Part shown: positions 7,889-14,117 of the stretch, piece by piece
Position numbering within the stretch: the first letter of the stretch is position 1
Layout of the letters: the number at the start of each line of letters is the position of its first letter
Assembly: GCA_027596945.1 (NCBI GenBank)
Contig: JADGJH010000820.1
Location: forward strand, 1-14,117
Source: Physocladia obscura
Lineage: Eukaryota > Chytridiomycota > Chytridiomycetes > Chytridiales > Chytriomycetaceae
Reading direction: 5' to 3'
DNA: 14,117 nucleotides
Notes under the pieces: model-generated
Database searches by the model: none
Told to the model about the DNA's origin: nothing
Seen by the model: the letters and a program-made list of their open reading frames with translations, nothing else
Made by a program: the position numbers and the translations under genes

Positions 7889-8524
7889 TTACATAGTATT
7901 GAAAGCAAAAATCAACAGGACCAATGATATAAATGCCTTTCCACATGACATAAGTGAAATAAATGATGATGAAGAGCAAACAAACACAGAGCTATTGATA
8001 TTTCCCTTTGCCATTGCCTCAAAAATATTGCCAGACATTTCGCGAGTATCCTTCCACACTTTCAAGTAGCGTGCATGCAAATAATTATTCACAAGTGCAG
8101 CTGTGGATGCCTGCTGACCTTGGGAACTGAGGAAAACATCAAAGTGCTGCGGATCATGCTGGACTTGCGAGATTTGGCTCACCACAGCTTTTTGAGCGAC
8201 TCTGAGCTTTAAAATCATTACTTTGGAATTCGTAGGGGGTGGCAGCTCCTCGTTTCTCGTTGGGCTCATTTTAGAATTGCTCCTCTAACATCTAATGTAG
8301 AAGACACCCACCTCCACAGCAATAATTATGGCAACAACAATTCCAATGATAGCCGATGTAGACAACCCCAAAGACGAAGGGAAATCTGAGTTGGAGCTGC
8401 CGGAGGAGCTTGTGAAAGTAAGACTGCCACCATTAATACTGCAACCAGCAGTAAATGTCACATGCAAAGGGCAGTTTTCGACTTTCGCTATAACCTCTGT
8501 CATTTCCTTTTCTTCCAACACAAT
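7889..8524 (-). pseudogene. Transmembrane TIR-domain gene fragment with in-frame stop
   Basis: TIR domains signal by homotypic assembly or cleave NAD. A 3' splice site precedes 8524. The frame then reads a short Cys-containing extracellular piece (ENCPLHVTFTAGC), a Ser/Gly stalk and one membrane helix (TSAIIGIVVAIIIAVEVGVF), and meets TAG at 8287-8285. The same frame reopens at once (RSNSK then ATG at 8269) and encodes a partial TIR: FDVFLSS (box 1), YLKVWKDTREMSGNIFEAMA, NSSVFVCSS and CGKAF. The match to animal TIR proteins of the ...VWMD..MSG type is clear to me by eye, but the domain stops after about 85 residues, where 130-150 is usual. The usual Glu of the C-x-x-E helix is Ala here. No upstream ectodomain or signal-peptide exon is visible. 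A transposase relic begins about 90 nt downstream. A decayed receptor is the simplest reading; a short membrane-only isoform or readthrough is possible. Confidence 0.6.
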
Positions 8525-8525
8525 C

Positions 8526-8861
8526 TACAAAAAAATGAGTCTAACTTTGAACACCACAAGGAGCGGGGGTTGAGAAATCTAGCGCAACACCAAATTACAG
8601 CCAGCTTTGCCTAATAAGTGTAGACTTTTTTTTTTCCTTGAGCCCGATTTGTAATACGAAATGCACGAAAAAATTTGTAGAATACAGATCCCATATAATT
8701 TTGCATGTGGTTTCCTTGCTAGGACAAATCTTGTGAAATACGTGTAGCTTGTAACACAAAAGTCTAACTTAAGACTGTCAAGCTTCAAAAAAGAACAGTT
8801 ACACTTTCAATTAACTGATGTGGACCGATAGGGGATATGGCAGCTGTTCACGTTAGACAAT
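8526..8861. other. Gap between two minus-strand genes, no convincing exon
   Basis: The left end is a clear 3' splice site on the minus strand (tttttttgtag^ATTGTG at 8525/8524) feeding the TIR gene exon. A minus-strand open frame at 8788-8579 shows no family features, and I could not find a signal-peptide exon. The upstream exons of the TIR gene are therefore missing or not recognisable here. Confidence 0.4.
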
Positions 8862-8867
8862 TTTATT
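8862..8867 (-). terminator. Candidate poly(A) signal of the disordered-protein gene
   Basis: AATAAA on the minus strand, about 173 nt after the stop at 9040. An ATTAAA variant lies nearer, at 8931-8926. Either could end the transcript before the TIR gene fragment. Confidence 0.45.
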
Positions 8868-9039
8868 GAGCTTGTTGAAAGAAAAAAGAACACATTTGCA
8901 AGTTCATTTTCATTTGTTTGTATAATTTAATCAGTTTTTGCATCATTTCTCAAAGATATTTTGGTGCATCTTTTCAAGTCAAAAATATGTCAGTAACTTA
9001 CAATTTATCAACAATACATCAACTGCCACTCCTGGAGTC

Positions 9040-11962
9040 TTATTTGATTTTTCCAAAAAAAAGACTGAATTTGTTTGTCTCCTTTCCGTCGAGCTTTATA
9101 CCTTTTGAAACCCACCCAAAAGCATTCCTTTGAATAAACAGCGAGCTTGATATATTTTTGTCTGGAATTTCTTCTTCGCTTTTTAACACGGAACTGTCTG
9201 TTCCACTACTTATGTTCATGACACTACTGAGGCTTGATGCCACAGATCCACGTTTTTCATTCCTCTTAGCATTTGTTAACGCTAACGGCAGTGGTTTTCG
9301 GTCTTCAATTTCCTTTGAATGGGCAGCAAATGACACTTGTGATGAAGTGGAAGACCGCCTTAAATCTTTTTTTGTTGATTCCATCATAGTTGAAACGACT
9401 TCATGCGAAACTTTTGAATTCACTCCGAATGCACTGGCGATTCCAGAGTTAGCACTGCTATTACTAGTTTCACTTGTATTGTTGGATTGTAAATTTAAAA
9501 GGGAGTGTGAAAAAGTGCCAGTCTGTGATTTTGTATCGACTTGCAGATTATGTGAAGTTATTATGGTTGGGCGATATGAAAAAAGAGTCTCTCTGCCATT
9601 TCCAGAGGGGCTACGACCGCGTGCATTCTTTTCTGCTGCAAATATCCCCAAATATAAAGACTCATTTGATTTTGTAGCTAATGACATATTTGAAGAGTGT
9701 TTGCTGGTGGCTCTATTCACTGGTTTCACTTGAGTAACAAATTGTTGCGGAGGTATGTGTTGATTTTGAGGCGCTGAAACACGCCGAAATCCCACAACTG
9801 TTTGCATGGCAGATTTTGATACTCGAGGTACATCCGACGAACGTCTAGTTTTTCCTGTTTTCAAACTTTCCTGGCTTGATTTTGTTGAAACTGGAATTTT
9901 TGAAGAAGTTTGTTTCTTTGACATTATCTGGCGCAAAGATTCCAGTCGGAATTCGGTGACCAAAGATTGAGCTGATTGTAACCATTTAAGTGAAGGAAAA
10001 AGAAGAAAAAAAATTAGAAATTAAACAATAAAAAACCCAACCGACCATTTTTCGTCGTTTTTTTAAATGGTAAAATATTTTCATTATTATTCTCCTCTGT
10101 CAAAAAACTGGTATCACTGGGATTTGAAGCAACTATTTGTTGTATTAAAGAACCATGTTTCTTATTCAAAAAACTGCTTTCGGAAGAATTTGGCTGATAA
10201 CTTTGACTTGAGCCGCCTTTCTTCAACTTTGACTTTGTAAGCGCTGAAAAATCTATTAATGTATCTATTAGCGATGAAGAAGACTTGCTCTGTGTAATGT
10301 TTAAAGCGTGCTTTTTCCTGCAAATTGAATTTGAATCTGAACAGAGTGAAAGCAGAGAATCAATACTACCAGAGCCTGTATAAAAAATTTTTTTTAAAAA
10401 AAAATTTGTAAATAAAAGAGAAGCCAAATACAAAATGGACACTAGGTTGCACCTTCTTTTCTCAAGGCCAACATTGGCCGCTGATTAGGTTTTGTTGGTT
10501 CTGGAATTTTTTTAATCTGGCTATCCCGGTAGTTGTCAGATTCAAGTCTGACATCATTACTTGTTGCATTTCTTGAACTCATTTGATCAACAGAAAATTT
10601 TGACGCTGTATCAAAATTTTCAGATGATTCACTTTTGACTTTAGTGAGTGGGACAATTGAAACCGTTGAAATAATAGTTGGATTTAAACTTGGGATGACA
10701 GAATCTGGTTCAATGATGCTGGTTTTTGTTTCTAGCAAGATTTCCCTTTAAAATTTTACATGACGTTAAGAAATGGCATAAATTCTTGAAAGCTCATAAA
10801 CTCACTGCCATTGAGGCTGACTCGGTTCTGAGTCTAGAATAACGTTAATCTTTTCAGTTTTTTTAGCCTTCGATGATGCAGTTTTGATTTTCGTTGATTT
10901 AAATCCAGATTGTTTTAACTCAGTGGGTCCAATTGCCGCTGATTTCATTGTTTTATTGAGTAAACTACCCGATTCAATTGATTTTTGCTTTTTTGGCATA
11001 TTTATTTTTCCCGTAGATGCTTCTGTCACCTTGCTAAATGTAGTATGGGAATACAACCGACTTTTTGTGTCTAGTTTTATTACTGCAGCGGTTGCGGTTG
11101 GGATATCTGATGATTTTTGAGATATAATCTCGTTTGTAAAACTAGTGTTTTGAGATTTTGAAATCGTATTGGAGATTTTATGGTTTGTATTTTGCTCTTC
11201 GTCGTCCCAAGTTTCTTCGTCTAACACTTTAGTCGATAAGCTTTTGTTTATTGACACTGCTGATTTTTTGGCATATTCTTTGGCGATTTCGACCGCCAAT
11301 GGAGACACGGATGATAAATATGGATTCCAAAATTCTTCATGCTCTTTCGAAGATTGAGAAATTGATTGAAAATTTTTCGACGAAAATGATTGGGTTGACA
11401 AACTTTTCATTTTCACAGAACTGTTTTTTCCCAAATTTGTACTCAAATATGAAGTTGGTTCTCTCGTGGTTTTCGAATGATCAAAAAGTGCAGGATTTAC
11501 AAGCGACGCTTTCTTTTGCAAAGTTGCCGGTATCGGCGATGCTTTTCGGGAATGAACCATTGACATCGTCGATCCAAATACTGAAGCTGAAACCAAACTT
11601 AAATATTCTGAAGATATATTTTCGGTGTCTTCAGAAGCGCCAGATAAGTATATGACAGACTCTTGTTTCAAAGCTTCTGGTTTTATACGCAGCCAATCAT
11701 TTGCATTTCGCGCTGCGGGATCTGTTTCAAAGTTTGCATTAAATTTGTTGGCAGTATTGAAATAAGGACTTTGATATTTAACAGCGTTGAAATTCGCGGC
11801 GTTTATACTTTCTGAGTTTTGACGGATGTTTTCGACGAACGACGCCTGTTTTGAGGTCCAGTTCGGCGGCGGTCGAATATCCCCTAATCGAGGAATATTT
11901 GACGGCTGCGAATAGAGATACATTCGTCGTGGAGAGTATGTGATAGTGTTCGAATTGTTCAT
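9040..11962 (-). CDS. Unrecognised Ser/Asn/Lys-rich, apparently disordered protein, four exons
   Basis: I do not recognise this protein. Inferred exons are 11962-10806, 10745-10453, 10375-10046 and 9971-9040, joined at GT-AG borders with matching phases (CA^G, G^GC, G^CT), giving about 903 residues. Introns are 60, 77 and 74 nt. ATG 11962 is supported by an in-frame TAA 12 nt upstream. The product is rich in Ser, Asn, Thr and Lys, has no membrane segment or signal peptide that I can see, and has few hydrophobic blocks, so it is probably mostly disordered. More ordered-looking stretches are RPPPNWTSKQASFVENIRQN near residue 31, WNPYLSS..PLAVEIAKEYAKK near 217, and the C-terminal FGWVSKGIKLDG. 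Basic Ser/Lys patches would suit a cytoskeletal or nuclear partner, but that is speculation. The alternative third donor (gttttt, 9 nt downstream) is also in phase. It lies immediately downstream of the kinesin on the same strand. Confidence 0.8.
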
Positions 11963-12022
11963 TGTTTCAAATTTTTATGGAATGTCAAACAAACTAATTT
12001 GAAGGGAAAAAAAAAATTGATT
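11963..12022 (-). promoter_or_regulatory. 60-nt spacer with polypyrimidine tract and AG (trans-splice-acceptor-like)
   Basis: Between the kinesin stop and the next start on the same strand there are only 60 nt. The minus strand reads a run of ten T, then CCC, then ttcaaattag, then about 33 nt of AT-rich leader up to ATG. The tract plus AG looks like a 3' splice site, but a normal cis intron from the end of the kinesin (gtaaaat) would be only about 33 nt and would soon hit a stop. A spliced-leader acceptor is one explanation; a tiny intergenic promoter region is another. Confidence 0.35.
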
Positions 12023-14074
12023 TTACTTTATTTTTTTCAAATTCTCAACATCGTTGAAGTCAATTTTAATGCGTAGAATATTTTCTGGATAATATCGGAA
12101 ATTTTCAACACTTTCTTTCATGATAGTTTTCGCGTATTGAGAGAGAGGCCGCTTTGTCCCAAACAAAGCAGTAGGCCTCTTGACTTTGTTTGACAAATTA
12201 ATGCTCGTAAGTTTGCTTAAATTCCAGTCGTTAGTTTCTTCGTCATACGTCGCGCGTGATTCAATTTTTTTGCTTTCCTCTTGCGGAATAAAGTTATCCA
12301 TCACTGCAACTTTCAGACTCAATTCCCGCGATAGTTCTCGGATCGTGTCCAACAAATCTTCGCGCTCACTTCGAAATTCATCTTGAAGATCACTAATCTC
12401 AGCTTTGGCGGCTTGTACTTTTGCCCAAAGTTTTTTCATTTTTTTGGATTTCACGTCAACTTCTTCCTGTAGGGACGCGTAATTTTCTTCCATTTGAAGT
12501 TGAAGTTCTTGCCGCTGTTCGACTCTTTGTTGGAGCTCTCTTTCAGCGCGCTTTTTTTCACGGAGCGCGATTTGGGCCTGTTCAAGCTCTTTTTCTTTTT
12601 CGGCAACACGGTCGATGATATTGACACCACCAACAAGAAGCTTGTCTTCCATGGCTGCCAATTTTTTTGCTATATGCTCTCTCGTCTTAAAATATTAAAA
12701 TTTAGCCTTCTTTGGTTGAAAAAATATATAAATCAATTTTTTTTTCAGTCCTATACCTGTCTTTCTGCTTCTAATTCTTGCGCTCTCTTTTCAAGTTCAG
12801 CAGCGATTCGTTGCTTTTCTTCAACAACCATATTTTTAGAAGCCAATAATGCTCGTCTTTCAGCATCAACTTCTGCTTCAAGTCGCGAAATAGTCTCCAC
12901 ATCTAAGCCAGCCAACGGATTTGGAACCGAATCATCTTCATCACATTGAGTGCCATCAGAGGTTTCAGAGCCACTTGCTCCACTGCTACTAAGGCCACCG
13001 CTTCGGGGAATTGGTGACACATCCGTGGATTTCTTCACTTTTTTCATAATCTTTTTCCTCACAACTTTCTTTATGATTGTCGTACCTTTCTGCTTTGCTT
13101 CAAGTGCTTGCTTAAGCTTGTTGATTTCGTCTTGATATTCACGTAGCATAGCGTCTTTCGGGTCTTCGTTGATTTTCGGCTTGTTTTTGATGTTTTTCGC
13201 TCGATTTGCGTATCGAAGGGTTGACAGTGTCTCTTCGTAGTTGTAACTTGCTGGACTAAGTGTCGCAATCATTAATGTTTTCGCATTTCCACCCAGAGAA
13301 TCCTGGAGAAGACCTGATAATGAAAGAAAAGAACAATAATAAAACTATGAGGCAATGAAGAAAACGGTTTCTAACAGAAGGGGTTACCAACGTGTAAGCT
13401 TTGAATCTCGATAAGGAATATGTGAGCTTCTTCCGTCAACAAGTGCAGAAATACAATTTCCAAGTGCACTAAGTGAAAGATTAATTTTTGTCGCTTCTTT
13501 CAATCGATCTCCCGTCGCGCCAGTTTTTGACTGCCGCTCACTTCCCGCCAAATCCACCAAATGCAATTTCCCCAACACGAACCGGTCTTCACCGTCGATT
13601 CCGCCGCCAGCCTCCGAGCTTTCAACCGTGATTGTGAATATGGAGTGAGATCGGGAGCTAGTTTCATTCATGAGCGTGGCACCGACACTTCTCGCCGCGT
13701 TGCCCACGTTCATGAGTTGCTCCATTTCCGCGACGCTTTTGACAACGTACGCGGACAGGTCTTTCACGTAGACGCCCGTTTCGGGGTGTTCTTTGAGTTC
13801 GAGGCTGCTGCTGTGGCCGTTGTTTCTTGGGTTGTTTGTGGTACTCGTGCTGTGTGTTGACGCGCTGGCAGGTCCGCCGCCACTGCTGCCACCTTTTTTC
13901 ACGAGAAGGTCGCGGATTTCTTCGTTGTATATTTCGAGGAACGAAACGCGGACGAGAAATTTCTTGTGCTGCGAACGAGCAATGTGGTCGAAAATATGGT
14001 TGAAGGTGTTTGGAATTATTCCGCGCAAATGAGGAACATTGTTGATTCCTTGCATTGAGAAAGTTTTTCCAGTG
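12023..14074 (-). CDS. KIF3B: Kinesin-2 motor subunit, KIF3B-like (3' part of gene, 5' end beyond window)
   Basis: Plus-end-directed microtubule motor subunit; KIF3B pairs with KIF3A and an adaptor in heterotrimeric kinesin-2, which drives intraflagellar and vesicle transport. Inferred exons are 14074-13392, 13313-12757 and 12685-12023, giving about 633 visible residues. The first exon opens inside the P-loop (TGKT). Switch I (NETSSRSH), switch II (DLAGSE) and the [11 protein letters not shown] helix follow. The neck after the motor reads [16 protein letters not shown], typical of kinesin-2. Then come a basic stretch, a Ser/acidic spacer, a long Glu/Lys/Gln-rich coiled coil beginning near KLLVGGVN, and a tail with DNFIPQEE and KRPLSQYAK. 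The tail favours KIF3B over KIF3A or KIF17. The first donor (C^GTTGGT) was chosen because it alone gives [11 protein letters not shown] in frame. Odd points are a Gly/Ser/Thr/Asn-rich insertion in the motor and a tail that looks shorter than that of vertebrate KIF3B. The family call is secure; the orthology is likely. Confidence 0.92.
12027..12032 (-). terminator. Candidate poly(A) signal overlapping the kinesin 3' end
   Basis: AATAAA on the minus strand lies inside the last Lys/Ile codons of the kinesin, just before its TAA stop. With the next ATG only 60 nt past the stop, cleavage would have to fall in the short spacer. This is consistent with polycistronic processing but is a common hexamer in AT-rich DNA. 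Confidence 0.4.
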
Positions 14075-14117
14075 CTGCAATAAAAGAAAAAAAATTTTTT
14101 TTAACAGAGAAAAAAAA
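14075..14117 (-). other. 3' end of an intron upstream of the first visible kinesin exon
   Basis: Read on the minus strand, this is a T-rich tract ending in ttattgcag, a good 3' splice site. The next bases continue the P-loop: C + ACT GGA AAA ACT, so the preceding codon ends in C, consistent with Gly of GxTGKT. The donor and the earlier motor exons lie outside the window. Confidence 0.8.

Noticed and set aside
7803..8069. Plus-strand 88-residue open frame with a hydrophobic start
   Set aside because: It overlaps the TIR frame on the opposite strand, which has clear family similarity; the hydrophobic start is T-rich noise.
8240..8309. A 47-nt intron from GTGGGT to aatgag in the TIR gene that would bypass the TAG
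   Set aside because: It gives a tail in another frame (PNEKRGAATPYEF...) and abandons the TIR domain, and its acceptor has no pyrimidine tract.
8579..8788. Minus-strand 69-residue open frame as a first exon of the TIR gene
   Set aside because: No signal peptide, no ATG at its start, and no phase-compatible donor leading to the 8524 exon was found.
9158..9733. 191-residue plus-strand open frame
   Set aside because: It is antisense to the last exon of the disordered-protein gene, which has consistent phases and splice borders; the long antisense frame follows from its Ser-rich codons.
12494..12949. 151-residue plus-strand open frame
   Set aside because: It lies antisense to the kinesin coiled-coil exons and crosses their intron.
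13384..13392. Kinesin donor at CGTTG^GTAACC
   Set aside because: It would put the next exon out of frame; the donor at C^GTTGGT restores [11 protein letters not shown].

Overview
This is eukaryotic nuclear DNA: AT-rich, with coding exons split by short GT-AG introns (46-95 nt) and long gene-poor stretches that carry simple repeats and decayed mobile elements. A kinesin-2 motor of KIF3B type and a membrane-anchored TIR-domain gene suggest an animal or close relative, but the species cannot be read from the sequence. All credible genes lie on the minus strand; the plus strand holds only relics.

Reading down the minus strand from the right edge: (1) 14074-12023, the 3' three exons of a KIF3B-like kinesin, whose 5' part lies beyond the window; (2) 11962-9040, a four-exon gene for a Ser/Asn/Lys-rich, apparently disordered protein of about 903 residues that I do not recognise, starting only 60 nt after the kinesin stop; (3) 8524-7889, a 5'-incomplete, probably decayed gene with a Ser/Thr-rich stalk, one transmembrane helix and part of a TIR domain, with an in-frame TAG between helix and TIR part; (4) 7800-7394, a Tc1/mariner-like transposase relic; (5) 5552-3324, a complete six-exon PIF1-family DNA helicase of about 634 residues, reconstructed by joining exons at GT-AG borders that restore every helicase motif; (6) 2811-2307, a frameshifted relic with a Myb/SANT-like domain.

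Plus-strand relics are a DDE-transposase-like fragment (208-757), an unrecognised coding-like stretch (1977-2246), a ubiquitin-conjugating-enzyme fragment broken before its catalytic Cys (2998-3150) and a weak ankyrin-like repeat (5999-6121). A tRNA-derived SINE-like head lies on the minus strand at 1422-1353. A degenerate ~20-bp minisatellite with an 81-bp higher-order repeat lies at 6521-6740.

The genes do not form an obvious pathway. The points most worth a second look are the operon-like kinesin/orphan pair with a trans-splice-acceptor-like spacer, the 27-nt in-frame PIF1 exon that carries helicase motif Ia, and the TIR gene with its in-frame stop. I found no convincing new multi-gene system. 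All exon borders are inferred from sequence and have no transcript support.
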